DNA from: JBEIHX01 sp040381075 | GTDB lineage: Bacteria; Pseudomonadota; Alphaproteobacteria; Caulobacterales; Aquidulcibacteraceae | DNA length: 64,000 nucleotides | Direction of reading: 5' to 3' | Assembly (NCBI GenBank): GCA_040381075.1 | Contig: JBEIHX010000001.1 | Location: 124,001 to 188,000 of the forward strand | Part shown: positions 1 to 8,466 of the stretch, in pieces | Numbering within the stretch: the first letter of the stretch is position 1 | How the letters are laid out: the number at the start of each line of letters is the position of its first letter | The notes under the pieces: model-generated | Told to the model about the DNA's origin: nothing | What the model saw: the letters and a program-made list of their open reading frames with translations, nothing else | Databases searched by the model: none | Program-made: the position numbers and the translations under genes

Positions 1-658
1 TTGGCCCGACGCCGGGCAGGCGCGAGACGGGCAGGGGGGCGAGCAGGCCTGGAGCTTCGCCTGGCGCGATGACACAGAAGCCGCGTGGCTTGTCGAGATC
101 AGATGCCAGTTTTGCGAGGAATTTGTTGCCGGACAGCCCGACCGAGACCGTGATCTGCAGCGTCTCCTCGATGGCGTTCTGAAGTCGGATGAGGACCTGT
201 GCGGGCGCAGCCTCGTGCAGGAGAGCGGTTCCCGACAGATCCAGGAAGGCCTCGTCGATGGAGACAGGCTCCACCAAGGGCGTCAGCGCCTCCATCATGG
301 TGCGCACACGGTGCGAGACGGCGGCGTATTTCGCCATATCCGGCCGGATCACCACCGCATGCGGGCATGCGGCGAGGGCCTTGAACATGGGCATGGCGGA
401 CCGCACCCCGTAGGCGCGCGCGAGATAGCAGGCGGTCGCCACGACGCCGCGCCGGCCGCCGCCCACGATCACCGGGCGAGCGGCCAGGGAGGGGTCGTCA
501 CGCTTTTCGACGGCGGCGTAGAAGGCGTCGCAGTCGATATGTGCGATGGTGAGGGAGAGAAGGTCTGGATGGGCGACCGCACGTGGATCGCCACAGGCCG
601 CGCAGCGCCCTTGGCCGGGCGCGCGCACGGCGGCGCAGGCGCGGCAGGCTGCGGTCAT
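1..658 (-). CDS. dinB: DNA polymerase IV (Y-family), 3' end outside window
   Basis: This is an error-prone translesion polymerase. The gene starts at the ATG complementary to 656-658 and runs off the left edge, so only about 219 residues (N-terminal finger-like extension, palm and start of fingers) are visible. The reading frame shows the Y-family catalytic motifs [12 protein letters not shown] and [13 protein letters not shown], and the helix-hairpin-helix entry SRLPGVG at the window edge. Before the polymerase core is a short Cys-rich leader with two CxxC pairs (CRAC and CAAC) that looks like a small zinc ribbon; as far as I recall it also occurs in other alphaproteobacterial DinB proteins. 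The start lies one base beyond the stop of the upstream ROK kinase, so the two are probably co-transcribed. The assignment is firm; only the C-terminal clamp-binding tail cannot be checked. Confidence 0.93.
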   Translation of the reverse strand, partial: MTAACRACAAVRAPGQGRCAACGDPRAVAHPDLLSLTIAHIDCDAFYAAVEKRDDPSLAARPVIVGGGRRGVVATACYLARAYGVRSAMPMFKALAACPHAVVIRPDMAKYAAVSHRVRTMMEALTPLVEPVSIDEAFLDLSGTALLHEAAPAQVLIRLQNAIEETLQITVSVGLSGNKFLAKLASDLDKPRGFCVIAPGEAPGLLAPLPVSRLPGVGP

Positions 659-659
659 G

Positions 660-1568
660 TCAGGTTTCCCGCTCCCACAGCCGCGCGGCGCCGCGCACGC
701 CGGACGAATCGCCATGGCGGGCAGGACGCACGCTCACGCTGTAGGCGTCGCAGAAGGCGGCCCTGGTGATCAGCGGCGGCAGGTCGGCGTACAGGTGGGC
801 GAGATTTGACAGTCCGCCGCCGAGAACAATCACCTCTGGATCCAGCACGTCTGCGATCACGGCGAGGGCGCGGGCAAGACGGGCGCAGTGCCGCGTGAGC
901 GCGGCCTGGGCGAGGGCGTCGCCCGCGTGTGCGGCTGCGCTGACCTCTTCGGCCGTCCAGTCGCGCCCGCTCACCTGCCGGTGGTCGCGTGCAAGACCGG
1001 TCCCGGAGATGAAGCTTTCCAGACAGCCGCGCCGGCCGCACCAGCAGGCGACGCCAGGAAACTCCTCATCTGTCATCCAGGGCAGGGGCGTATGGCCCCA
1101 TTCGCCTGCAATGCCATTGGCGCCCTGCACGAGGCGTCCGCCGATCACCAAGCCGCCGCCGCAGCCGGTCCCGAGGATCGCCCCGAACACCGTGTGGGCC
1201 CCTGCGCCCGCCCCGTCGACCGCTTCCGACAGCGCGAAGCAGTTGGCGTCGTTGGCGAGCCGGACGGGCGCATCGAGCGCGGTTGCGAGGTCCTGCGCCA
1301 GGGGCCTCTGGTTCAGCCAGGTTGAATTGGCGTTGCGCACCAGGCCGGTCGCCGGATTGACCGAGCCTGGAATGGCCACGCCCAGGCGCGGCGAGATCGC
1401 GAGGCGCGCCGCGGCGGCGCGCGTCAATTCGGCGATGGCGCGAATGCTGGCGTCGTAGCTGCGCGGTGTGGCGATTCGCTCGCGCAGCAGGAACCGATCC
1501 TGCGCGTCGAGGGCGGCGATCTCCATCTTGGTGCCGCCCAGATCAAGTCCGAGTCTTATCAAGCCCAT
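660..1568 (-). CDS. ROK-family sugar kinase (fructokinase/N-acetylhexosamine kinase type)
   Basis: This 302-residue cytoplasmic kinase phosphorylates a free hexose using ATP. The N-terminal phosphate-binding loop DLGGTKMEI (residues 9-17) is followed by the sugar-binding [11 protein letters not shown] motif, the GTGCGGGLV loop and the ROK signature [21 protein letters not shown] zinc-binding cysteine cluster follows, and an adenosine-binding IVLGGGLSN segment lies near the C-terminus. Length and motif order are normal for the family. The closest-looking relatives are fructokinases (Mak type), but ROK specificity cannot be read from these motifs, so no symbol is given. It is transcribed away from divK and ends one base before the dinB start. 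Confidence 0.9.
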   Translation of the reverse strand: MGLIRLGLDLGGTKMEIAALDAQDRFLLRERIATPRSYDASIRAIAELTRAAAARLAISPRLGVAIPGSVNPATGLVRNANSTWLNQRPLAQDLATALDAPVRLANDANCFALSEAVDGAGAGAHTVFGAILGTGCGGGLVIGGRLVQGANGIAGEWGHTPLPWMTDEEFPGVACWCGRRGCLESFISGTGLARDHRQVSGRDWTAEEVSAAAHAGDALAQAALTRHCARLARALAVIADVLDPEVIVLGGGLSNLAHLYADLPPLITRAAFCDAYSVSVRPARHGDSSGVRGAARLWERET

Positions 1569-1637
1569 GAAACAAATAGCCTTGTTGAGATTGTGCGCGC
1601 GCTTTGACGGGAGCGTCGCCAGCGCTGCAGCATGGCC

Positions 1638-1652
1638 CTAACCGCGGGTTAA
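1638..1652 (+). promoter_or_regulatory. CtrA-like binding box upstream of divK
   Basis: The bases read CTAA, a 7-base gap, then TTAA. This matches the CtrA consensus TTAA-N7-TTAA in seven of eight defined positions and is nearly palindromic. It lies about 120 bases before the divK start, in the divergent divK/ROK-kinase intergenic region. divK is a known member of the CtrA regulon in Caulobacter, which makes the site plausible. An A/T-rich patch just downstream (1653-1668) could hold the -10 element. No footprint evidence is available here. Confidence 0.6.
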
Positions 1653-1770
1653 CACTATATGTGGTAGACGAAATCTGTGTGCGGGCTCCTGCCCGTCGTC
1701 GTGTGTTGGCTGGTGCGCGCGACCGGGTGACATCCGGCGCAGAGGCAGAGGCGAGGTTGAGCGGAACGAC

Positions 1771-2154
1771 ATGGCGAAGGCGAGCGGGGCGGCGAAGACG
1801 GTCCTGATCGTGGAGGACAACGAGCTCAATTTGAAGCTCTTCCACGACCTGTTGAACGCATTCGGGTATCGTACGGTGCAGACCCGCGAGGGTCTGAACG
1901 CTGTCGATCTGGCCCGCAAACATCGCCCGGATCTGATTTTGATGGACATTCAGCTGCCGGAAATCTCCGGCATGGATGTGACTCGGATCCTGAAGGCCGA
2001 CCCCGAGCTGAAGACGATCCCGGTGGTGGCTGTGACGGCTTTTGCGATGCGCGGGGATGAACAGAGGATCAAGGAAAGCGGCTGTGAGGCGTATCTGTCA
2101 AAACCGATCGCCGTCGGCAACTTCATCGCCACCGTTCGTCAGTATATAGGCTGA
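1771..2154 (+). CDS. divK: Single-domain response regulator DivK
   Basis: This 127-residue stand-alone receiver domain has all receiver residues in place: acidic pair Glu15/Asp16, phospho-acceptor Asp59 in [13 protein letters not shown], Thr89 in VVAVTAFAM and Lys111 in LSKPI. It has no output domain. The sequences [11 protein letters not shown] and [19 protein letters not shown] are characteristic of DivK rather than CheY or Spo0F. In Caulobacterales, DivK is phosphorylated by DivJ and dephosphorylated by PleC, and acts through DivL/CckA to switch off CtrA. It also stimulates the kinases that activate PleD. The gene is followed after 8 bases by pleD in the same direction, the usual alphaproteobacterial pair. 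A CtrA-like box lies upstream. Confidence 0.97.
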   Translation: MAKASGAAKTVLIVEDNELNLKLFHDLLNAFGYRTVQTREGLNAVDLARKHRPDLILMDIQLPEISGMDVTRILKADPELKTIPVVAVTAFAMRGDEQRIKESGCEAYLSKPIAVGNFIATVRQYIG

Positions 2155-2162
2155 ACAGGCGC

Positions 2163-3524
2163 ATGAGCGCGCGGGTGCTTGTGGTGGACGACCTAGAGCC
2201 GAACGTTCGGCTCCTGTCGGCGAAGCTCAATCACGAATATTACACTGTCTCCACGGCGTATTCGGGTCCGGAGGCTTTGGCCAGGGCCGTGAGCGATGCG
2301 CCGGATATCATCCTATTGGATGTCATGATGCCTGGGATGGACGGCTTTCAGACGTGCCGTCGCCTGAAGGAGGACCCTGTCACCAGCCATATTCCGGTCG
2401 TGATGGTGACGTCGCTGGATCTGGCCGAGGACCGCGCGCGCGGGCTTGATGCTGGGGCGGATGATTTTCTGACGAAGCCGGTGGATGACGTTGCGTTGCT
2501 GGCGCGTGTGCGATCACTGGTTCGCCTGAAGGCGATCACAGACGAACTCAAGCAACGCGAAGCAAGTGGACGCGCTCTCGGCGTGATCGAGGGAGTAACC
2601 GTGCGCGACCACGGTTTGGGCGCACGCATCGTGGTCATTGATGACAATCCGAGGCAGGCCGCGCGCATCGTGGAAAAACTGAACCGCAACCATTTCGCCT
2701 TTCTGCTGTCTGACGCCCAGCAACTCGGCGAAGGTCTGAAAGGGCAGGTGGATCTGTTCGTGGTCTCCGCTGCGGCGCGGACTTTCGACGGTTTGCGACT
2801 GGTCTCGTTCCTGCGCGCCACCCCGCAGCTGCGTGATGTGGGCATCCTTGCCGTGGTCAATGGCGAAGACCCGGAACGCGCTGTTCGGGCGCTCGATCTG
2901 GGCGCGCATGACATCATCTATCGGCCGATTGACGCCCATGAGCTGGATCTGCGCGTGCGCGCCCAGGTGCGCCGACGGCGGTATGCCGAGGCGCTGCGCG
3001 GCAATCTGGACCAGAGTTTTGAAATGGCGGTGACGGACCAGCTGACCGGGCTGCACAACCGTCGCTTTCTGCTGTCACAGCTGAAACCGCTGCTTCAACG
3101 CGCTGTCCTTGGCGGCGATCCGGTCGCCTTGGTCCTCCTGGATATCGATCACTTCAAGAGGATCAATGACACGCATGGTCATGCCGTTGGGGACGAGGTG
3201 CTGAAGGAATTCGCGGCCCGGCTGTCGGGCGGAGTCCGGCCCAACGACATGACGGCGCGCTTTGGCGGCGAAGAGTTCGCCGTCCTGATGCCGAATACGT
3301 CCCCAGACAAGGCGCAGGCGGCGGCGGAGCGGTTGCGAGGCCTGATCGCCGCCTCCGCATTCCCGGCCTATGGCGGGCGTGAGACGGTCGTCGTGACGGC
3401 GAGCCTGGGCTTGGCCAGCGTGGCGGGCGGTGATGACACGATCGACGCGCTGATCAAGCGGGCTGATGATGCGCTCTACCAGGCCAAAGGGGCTGGCCGC
3501 AATCGCGTTATGGCTGCGGCGTAG
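2163..3524 (+). CDS. pleD: Diguanylate cyclase response regulator PleD
   Basis: This 453-residue protein makes c-di-GMP from two GTP at the cell pole. Its architecture is receiver (about 1-120, phospho-acceptor Asp53, Thr83, Lys105), a degenerate receiver-like adaptor (about 150-275) and a GGDEF domain (about 285-453). The active-site loop is GGEEF at 368-372. The inhibitory I-site RxxD is present as Arg359-Asp362, five residues before GGEEF, so product feedback inhibition is expected. These positions coincide with those I recall for Caulobacter PleD. It is the second gene after divK and its activity depends on phosphorylation of Asp53. The downstream 600 bases carry repeats and no gene in this direction. 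Confidence 0.97.
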   Translation: MSARVLVVDDLEPNVRLLSAKLNHEYYTVSTAYSGPEALARAVSDAPDIILLDVMMPGMDGFQTCRRLKEDPVTSHIPVVMVTSLDLAEDRARGLDAGADDFLTKPVDDVALLARVRSLVRLKAITDELKQREASGRALGVIEGVTVRDHGLGARIVVIDDNPRQAARIVEKLNRNHFAFLLSDAQQLGEGLKGQVDLFVVSAAARTFDGLRLVSFLRATPQLRDVGILAVVNGEDPERAVRALDLGAHDIIYRPIDAHELDLRVRAQVRRRRYAEALRGNLDQSFEMAVTDQLTGLHNRRFLLSQLKPLLQRAVLGGDPVALVLLDIDHFKRINDTHGHAVGDEVLKEFAARLSGGVRPNDMTARFGGEEFAVLMPNTSPDKAQAAAERLRGLIAASAFPAYGGRETVVVTASLGLASVAGGDDTIDALIKRADDALYQAKGAGRNRVMAAA

Positions 3525-3750
3525 CGCGTCCGGTCTGCCCCCTCGATCGCCCGACGCGGGCGCCATGGGCCCTTTGAATGGCTCTCAGGGTGGACGGCCC
3601 TGGGAAGGTCGCCCAGGGCCTTGTGACACGCCGCCAGACGACGCCCGCCTGCCTGCTCTTTGGTACCGGAACTGTGATGTGCGCAGAGGGGGAGGATACG
3701 ACCGTCTCCCGACTTGCTCGCCCGGATTCTGGCCGACGACACGCGGGACC

Positions 3751-3846
3751 GACCAAAAGCCGGGCCGACCAAAAGCCGGGCCGACCAAAAGCCGGGCCGA
3801 CCAAAAGGCGGGCTGACCAAAAGGCGGGCTGACCAAAAGGCGGGCT
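3751..3846. repeat. 16-bp tandem repeat, six copies
   Basis: Six head-to-tail 16-bp units begin at 3751, 3767, 3783, 3799, 3815 and 3831, with a broken seventh at 3847. The first three copies read GACCAAAAGCCGGGCC and the last three GACCAAAAGGCGGGCT. The array therefore consists of two blocks of identical units, which suggests two rounds of local duplication. There are no spacers, so it is not CRISPR. The 16-bp period would disrupt any reading frame. Confidence 0.95.
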
Positions 3847-3960
3847 GACCAGCAGCCTCGCCCCCTTGCGTCCGGCGCGTTGGATGCCCCCGGCGCCCAA
3901 AATCCCCGGAGCATGAAACAGCCGACGCCTGGAGAAGCCAGATTCAACCAGCAAGGGATA

Positions 3961-3985
3961 GAAATCCAGAATCAGAAATCCAGAA
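3961..3985. repeat. 14-bp tandem duplication
   Basis: The segment GAAATCCAGAATCA at 3961 is followed directly by a second copy starting at 3975 that matches for 11 bases. It lies between pleD and rpmG. Confidence 0.75.
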
Positions 3986-4026
3986 CCCACCAGCCAGGCC
4001 AGCGGTAGACATCCTGATGCCCCGTG

Positions 4027-4052
4027 GGACGGATGACGCGGACGGATGACGC
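4027..4052. repeat. 13-bp perfect tandem duplication
   Basis: GGACGGATGACGC occurs twice head to tail (4027-4039 and 4040-4052) with no mismatch, in the intergenic region downstream of rpmG. Confidence 0.85.
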
Positions 4053-4137
4053 GGGCCAAAGCCAGCTCCCGCCGACGTCTCGCCAGCGGGCGCCAAACGG
4101 CGCATCAGGCCGGCAGGTGGTCAGGCCGGAATGGGCT

Positions 4138-4305
4138 TTACTTGATTTTGCCTTCAACGAACTCGACGTGCTTCTTGGCGATCGGGTCGTATTTCTTCAG
4201 CTTCAGCTTTTCCGTCTTGGTGCGCGGATTTTTCTTCGTGACGTAGAAATAGCCCGTGTCCGCCGTCGAATTGAGGCGAATCTTGATGGTGGTTGGCTTT
4301 GCCAT
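4138..4305 (-). CDS. rpmG: 50S ribosomal protein L33
   Basis: This short gene encodes a 55-residue basic protein beginning [16 protein letters not shown] and ending [11 protein letters not shown]. It matches bacterial L33 over its whole length, including the [18 protein letters not shown] core. It is the cysteine-free, zinc-independent form. L33 sits near the E-site of the large subunit. The gene is monocistronic, with its own apparent promoter overlapping the end of the upstream MFS gene. The ATG at 4303-4305 is the only sensible start. Confidence 0.96.
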   Translation of the reverse strand: MAKPTTIKIRLNSTADTGYFYVTKKNPRTKTEKLKLKKYDPIAKKHVEFVEGKIK

Positions 4306-4340
4306 GGCGGCGTGTCCCGCTTGAATTCAGAAGAGCGCGG

Positions 4341-4368
4341 ACCCTAAGGGCAAACATTCAAATGTCAA
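4341..4368 (-). promoter_or_regulatory. Probable rpmG promoter
   Basis: On the minus strand a perfect -35 hexamer TTGACA (4363-4368) is followed after 16 bases by TAGGGT (4341-4346). The predicted leader is about 30 bases before the rpmG ATG. The -35 overlaps the stop codon of the MFS gene, so rpmG can be expressed independently. The same TAGGGT-type -10 recurs before glyQ. Confidence 0.5.
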
Positions 4369-5516
4369 CGTGCTCCGCGCAGGGCCTGGACGCTCAGGGC
4401 TGCAAGGTACAGCCCCGCCAGGACGGCCAGCGTGGCGAGGAGCCCGCCAGCGCCCCACTGGTCCATCGCGACGCCGGCGAGGGCGGGCCCGGCGAGCTGA
4501 CCGCTCCCATAGGCGATTGCGAAGGCCGCGTTGGCCGACGCGATCAGGCCGCCGGAAAACCGCTCAGCGACCAGGACAAGGCCGACCGTGTAAAGCCCGG
4601 TGACCAGGCCAGTGTAGATAAGCACCGCGCCCAGCAATCCTGCCGGGCTATGCGCCACCACGCCCAGCAGCAGCGGCGCGATGACGCCAGCGCCTGCGCA
4701 CAGCATCAGGGTGGGCCGTGCGCCGATCCGGTCCGCCAGCGCGCCGACCGGCAATTGCAGCAGCGCTGCGCCAAACCCAGCCGCCATGATTGTGAAGGAT
4801 GCGATCTGGTCGCTGTGGCCGGCCGCGCGCGCCACCAGCGGGATGAAGTTATACTTGCTTGTCTCAATCGCGCCCATGATCAGCGGAGCAAGAAACACGA
4901 AGGGCGCCGCAGCGATGCGCCGCCACAGGGCGATCGGGCTGGCGCTGCCACGCGGCGGCGGGCTCGCCCCGGGGCCTGGCGCGAGCAGCCCCAACAGCCC
5001 GATCCCCGACGCGGCCGCTCCGATGACGAAAGGCCATGGCCCGGTATGTCCGACGATGCCGATGATGATCCCGCCAACGCCGGCCATCCCGGCGAAAGCG
5101 GTCGCGTAGAGGCCGAGCGCCAGACCCCGGCGCTCGGGGGGGGCGCGTTCGAGGATCCAGGCTTCGCTCGCCACGAACAGGAAGGTGAAGGCGACGCCGT
5201 GGACGAAGCGGATGGCGAACCACGCCTCATAGCCCGTAAGGAGGCCATAGGCGGCGAATGCGCCGGCGCCCATGACGAAGCCCACGCCCAGCAGGGCGCG
5301 CGTCCCGATACGATGCAGAAGCCAGGGCACGATCGGCGTTGCGGCGAGGGTGGCGAGCGCCGCAGCCATGGTCTGGACGCCGATCGCGGTGCGCGAGACG
5401 CCCCAGTCGTCGAGCGTCAGGCTGTTCAGTGGAAAGACGAAACCAAGGGTGAGGCCGGCGATCCCGGCGGCGATGATGGGGGCGGCGAGGAGGATGCGCA
5501 GCGAGCCTTGCGTCAC
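4365..5516 (-). CDS. MFS transporter, YcaD/YfkF-like
   Basis: This 383-residue integral membrane protein has about 12 hydrophobic segments and the two-halves layout of the major facilitator superfamily. The loop between helices 2 and 3 (PWLLHRIGTRALLGVG) and its repeat between helices 8 and 9 (ALADRIGARPTLM) are the MFS signature loops. A conserved FVASEAWILERAPPERRGLALGLY stretch, given here in part as EAWILERAPPERRG, resembles uncharacterised YcaD-like permeases. The substrate is unknown. The GTG start overlaps the stop of the Nudix gene (GTGA), implying translational coupling. It is the last gene of the minus-strand chain before rpmG. Confidence 0.85.
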   Translation of the reverse strand: MTQGSLRILLAAPIIAAGIAGLTLGFVFPLNSLTLDDWGVSRTAIGVQTMAAALATLAATPIVPWLLHRIGTRALLGVGFVMGAGAFAAYGLLTGYEAWFAIRFVHGVAFTFLFVASEAWILERAPPERRGLALGLYATAFAGMAGVGGIIIGIVGHTGPWPFVIGAAASGIGLLGLLAPGPGASPPPRGSASPIALWRRIAAAPFVFLAPLIMGAIETSKYNFIPLVARAAGHSDQIASFTIMAAGFGAALLQLPVGALADRIGARPTLMLCAGAGVIAPLLLGVVAHSPAGLLGAVLIYTGLVTGLYTVGLVLVAERFSGGLIASANAAFAIAYGSGQLAGPALAGVAMDQWGAGGLLATLAVLAGLYLAALSVQALRGAR

Positions 5517-6226
5517 AATCGCTCCAGCGTGTGCTTGCCGCGTGTCCAGCGCAGGAAGGGCGGCGCAGTCCCGAGATCGCCCGCCGTGAGCCGGGCGCTG
5601 ATTTCACCGATCACGAAACGGGTCACGCTCGGCAGATCCAGCCCGGCGGCGTCTGCGAAGGAAAACCAGCGGGTGTCCAGAAGTTCCGGTCCGCCGGCGA
5701 TCGGTCGGTCGTCGAGCAGCGCCTCCTCTGCGAAGGCCAGAAAGAAGCGCGCATCGAAGCGGCGCGGCCGCGCAGGCGGGGTGATGGCGCGACAAACAAA
5801 GATGAGCCGGTCAAGTCTGGGCGCTGCGCCATGGTCGCAGTAGGTCTCCCAGCCCGCGGGAGGCCTGCCCTTTGAGACGCCCCGCTCGCCGACGATGAGG
5901 CCGGTTTCCTCAAATGTCTCGCGCACGCTCGCGAGTGCGAGCGCGCGCGGGTGGCTGAGCCTGGCGTGCTTGCGCAGCTTGTCTTCTGTCGCCTGTGAGA
6001 GTTCGCTCAACGCGGGCGCACGCGCATCGCCGCGATCGACGCGCCCGCCGGGAAACACCCATTTGTCCGGCATGAAGACGTGTCCTTTGGCGCGCTGTCC
6101 CATCAGGACTTCGTAGCCATCCCGCCTCGACCGGATGAGGATGAGCGTGGCTGCGTCGCGCGGGCGCGGCGCGCCCGGCGCCAGCGGTTCGCCGTCCTCA
6201 TCAAAGATCCTGCCGGCGTCGCTCAT
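5513..6226 (-). CDS. Nudix hydrolase
   Basis: This 237-residue soluble protein hydrolyses a nucleoside-diphosphate-linked substrate that cannot be named from sequence. The Nudix box is visible but stretched: WVFPGGRVD (about 56-64) is separated by an insert of roughly 45 residues from the catalytic helix RETFEETGLIVGE (about 102-114). This extended form resembles NUDT7/NUDT19-like or CoA-pyrophosphatase-like proteins. A later part contains the conserved LDTRWFSFADA. It overlaps both rnr (ATGA) and the MFS gene (GTGA) by four bases, so it sits in the middle of a translationally coupled chain. Confidence 0.85.
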   Translation of the reverse strand: MSDAGRIFDEDGEPLAPGAPRPRDAATLILIRSRRDGYEVLMGQRAKGHVFMPDKWVFPGGRVDRGDARAPALSELSQATEDKLRKHARLSHPRALALASVRETFEETGLIVGERGVSKGRPPAGWETYCDHGAAPRLDRLIFVCRAITPPARPRRFDARFFLAFAEEALLDDRPIAGGPELLDTRWFSFADAAGLDLPSVTRFVIGEISARLTAGDLGTAPPFLRWTRGKHTLERL

Positions 6227-8466
6227 CGCTTGCCCCTGCGCGGGCGTGACTGGGCGCGCGCGGTTCGGTCGTCGCGCAGACGCCGGCCGCGTTTGCGTGT
6301 TTCGGCTGTCCCGTCGCGGGCCTCGCTGAGCACTTCGAAGAGCAGACCGCCGGAGACCGGGGTTGCTTCGACAAGACGCACGCGCAGCCTCTGGCCGAGA
6401 TGAAAGAAATCCCCGCTGTGCTCGCCGATGATGCGCTGGGCTGCTGCGTCATGGCGGAAGCGCTCTCGCCCGAGCAGCGACATGGGCGCAAGTCCGTCAG
6501 CGCCGATCTCGGCCAGACGCACGAACAGACCGGCGCGTGTGACGCCAGTGACGCGCGCATCGAATTCGCAGCCCTGCTGATCAGCGAGGAAGGATGCGAC
6601 ATAGCGATCCTTTGCGTCGCGCTCCGCCGCCATGGCCCTGCGTTCGGCGGCAGTGATGGTTTCGGCTGTGCGCGGAAGGCCTGCGATGTCTGTGTCGCGC
6701 AGGCCGTCTGGGCCCAGTTCGAGCGCGCGGATGAGGGCGCGATGAACCACCAGATCGGCGTAACGCCGGATCGGCGAGGTGAAGTGGGCGTATCGCGCCA
6801 GATTGAGACCGAAATGGCCGATGTTATCCGGTGCGTAGATGGCCTGCATCTGACTGCGCAGCACCATCTCGTTGACCATTTCAGCAGTGTCGCCTTCGCC
6901 CGCGAGCGCCAACAGCGCATTGAACCGGCGGGTCGTGATGCGTTCACCCTTGGCCCAGCGCAGGCCGATAGTCGGCAGAAAATCCGCCAGTGCAGAGATT
7001 TTTTCGGCCGAAGGTTCATCGTGCACGCGGTAGATCAGCGGTGTCCTGCGGGCTTCGAGGGTTTCGGCGGCGCAGACATTCGCCTGGATCATCATCTCCT
7101 CAATGAGCCGGTTCGTTTCGTGGCTGGGGCGTTTCTCGATCGCTGCAACCCGGCCGTTGGGTGCGAACCGTACACGAAATTCATCCGCTGCAAGATTAAG
7201 TGGAGCACGATCATCGCGTGCTTTCGAAATTGCGCGATAGGCCTGCCAGAGTGGTTGGATCACGCTGTCCATAAGGGGCGCCAGGGTGGCGTCGGGCGCG
7301 CCATCGATTGCGCGCTGAACCTGCCCGTACTCCAGGCGCGCAGCTGAGCGCATCAATGCGCGCGAGAAGCGGTGGGAGATCTTCTCGCCGCGTGCAGTAA
7401 AGCGCATCTCGACGGCGAGGCATGCGCGCTCTTCGCCTGCGCGCAGCGAGCAAAGATCAGCCGAGAGGCGCTCCGGCAGCATGGGGGCCACGCGGTCCGG
7501 AAAATAGACCGAGTTGCCGCGCGTCAGCGCGCCGCGATCCAGCGGGCTTCCGGGCGTGACGTAGTGGGCGACGTCGGCGATCGCAACGATCACGCGCCAT
7601 CCGCCCTTGTTGTTCGGGTCATCGCAGGGTTCTGCAAAGACGGCATCATCGTGATCGCGTGCGTCGGGCGGATCGATCGTCACCAGCGGCGTGTTGCGAA
7701 GATCGACCCGCTTTCCGAGACGGGCGGGCGAAGCCGCGGCGGCCTGGGCTTCCTCCTCAGGCGTGAAACCGATGGGGATTCGGTGGGCGTGAATGGCCAG
7801 AATGCTTGCCGCACGTGGATCATCCGCCCGTCCGATGACCTCCTGGATAATGGCGCGCGGCGGGCCTGTGCGGCGCGCCTGGTCAATGTCGCACAGCACA
7901 AGGTCGCCGTCTTCAGCGCCTTTGGCCTGTGTTGCGGCGACGAAGAGAGGGCCGCGCACCTTGCGGTCAGCCGGTTCGACCATGCCTCCGCCGGGCCCTG
8001 CGCGAAAGGCGCCCAGAACGCTCGAGGCCGCTCTTGGCAGTGTCTTGATGATCAGCGCGACGCGTCCATCCGGCCCCTCTCCGAGCCGTGCGAGCGCCCG
8101 CTCGCCCACGCCAGGAGCGGGTCCGCGCCTCGCGCGCAGCAGGTAGATCGGACCGTAAAGGCCGTCGCGCCCGGCTGCTCGGGCCAGCAGCTCGCCGTGC
8201 TCATCGAGACCGATCGCTTCAACAACGGTGGTCTGCGGCGGCTCGTCGGTCGCGGCGTAGTCGCGTCGCCCCGTGCGTGCGATTGCGCCCTCGGCTTCCA
8301 ACTCGCGCATCAGGGCCTTGAGCCTGCGTCGGTCTTCGCCCTTCACGCCGAGAATGCGGTACAGGTCGCGCGCTGCGGTTTCACGCCCTGCGCCCGCCAG
8401 CGCCTCAAGCACGCGCGCCCGGTCAAGGCCCGCGTCGCCCGATTTCGCCCGGCGCGGTTTTTTCAC
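6223..8466 (-). CDS. rnr: Ribonuclease R
   Basis: This 747-residue 3'-5' exoribonuclease degrades structured RNA. An N-terminal winged-helix region (about 15-70) is followed by cold-shock-type domains, then the RNB catalytic domain with the metal-binding cluster TIDPPDARDHDDAVF and a conserved GNSVYFPDRVAPMLPERLS segment. A C-terminal S1 domain (about 625-705, EFDARVTGVTRAGLFVRL) and a basic Arg-rich tail complete it. Length and order are typical of RNase R rather than RNase II. The GTG start overlaps the topA stop (GTGA) and the end overlaps the Nudix start. The topA-rnr adjacency is common in alphaproteobacteria. Confidence 0.97.
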   Translation of the reverse strand: MKKPRRAKSGDAGLDRARVLEALAGAGRETAARDLYRILGVKGEDRRRLKALMRELEAEGAIARTGRRDYAATDEPPQTTVVEAIGLDEHGELLARAAGRDGLYGPIYLLRARRGPAPGVGERALARLGEGPDGRVALIIKTLPRAASSVLGAFRAGPGGGMVEPADRKVRGPLFVAATQAKGAEDGDLVLCDIDQARRTGPPRAIIQEVIGRADDPRAASILAIHAHRIPIGFTPEEEAQAAAASPARLGKRVDLRNTPLVTIDPPDARDHDDAVFAEPCDDPNNKGGWRVIVAIADVAHYVTPGSPLDRGALTRGNSVYFPDRVAPMLPERLSADLCSLRAGEERACLAVEMRFTARGEKISHRFSRALMRSAARLEYGQVQRAIDGAPDATLAPLMDSVIQPLWQAYRAISKARDDRAPLNLAADEFRVRFAPNGRVAAIEKRPSHETNRLIEEMMIQANVCAAETLEARRTPLIYRVHDEPSAEKISALADFLPTIGLRWAKGERITTRRFNALLALAGEGDTAEMVNEMVLRSQMQAIYAPDNIGHFGLNLARYAHFTSPIRRYADLVVHRALIRALELGPDGLRDTDIAGLPRTAETITAAERRAMAAERDAKDRYVASFLADQQGCEFDARVTGVTRAGLFVRLAEIGADGLAPMSLLGRERFRHDAAAQRIIGEHSGDFFHLGQRLRVRLVEATPVSGGLLFEVLSEARDGTAETRKRGRRLRDDRTARAQSRPRRGKR

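Larger units (their letters stand above)
3525..4137. other. Repeat-rich intergenic region between pleD and rpmG
   Basis: About 610 bases separate the convergent pleD and rpmG stops. I find no convincing gene: the frames open here are low-complexity translations of the repeats. The stretch holds three separate short tandem repeats (3751-3846, 3961-3985 and 4027-4052) with unrelated unit sequences. No clear U-tracted terminator hairpin was seen for either gene. Confidence 0.7.

Noticed and set aside
3751..3846. Possible CRISPR array
   Set aside because: The 16-bp units are contiguous without spacers and no cas genes are nearby; it is a simple tandem repeat.
4293..5843. 516-codon open frame antisense to the MFS and Nudix genes
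   Set aside because: Low-complexity Arg/Gly/Asp composition with no motif, and the opposite strand encodes clear families with coupled starts.
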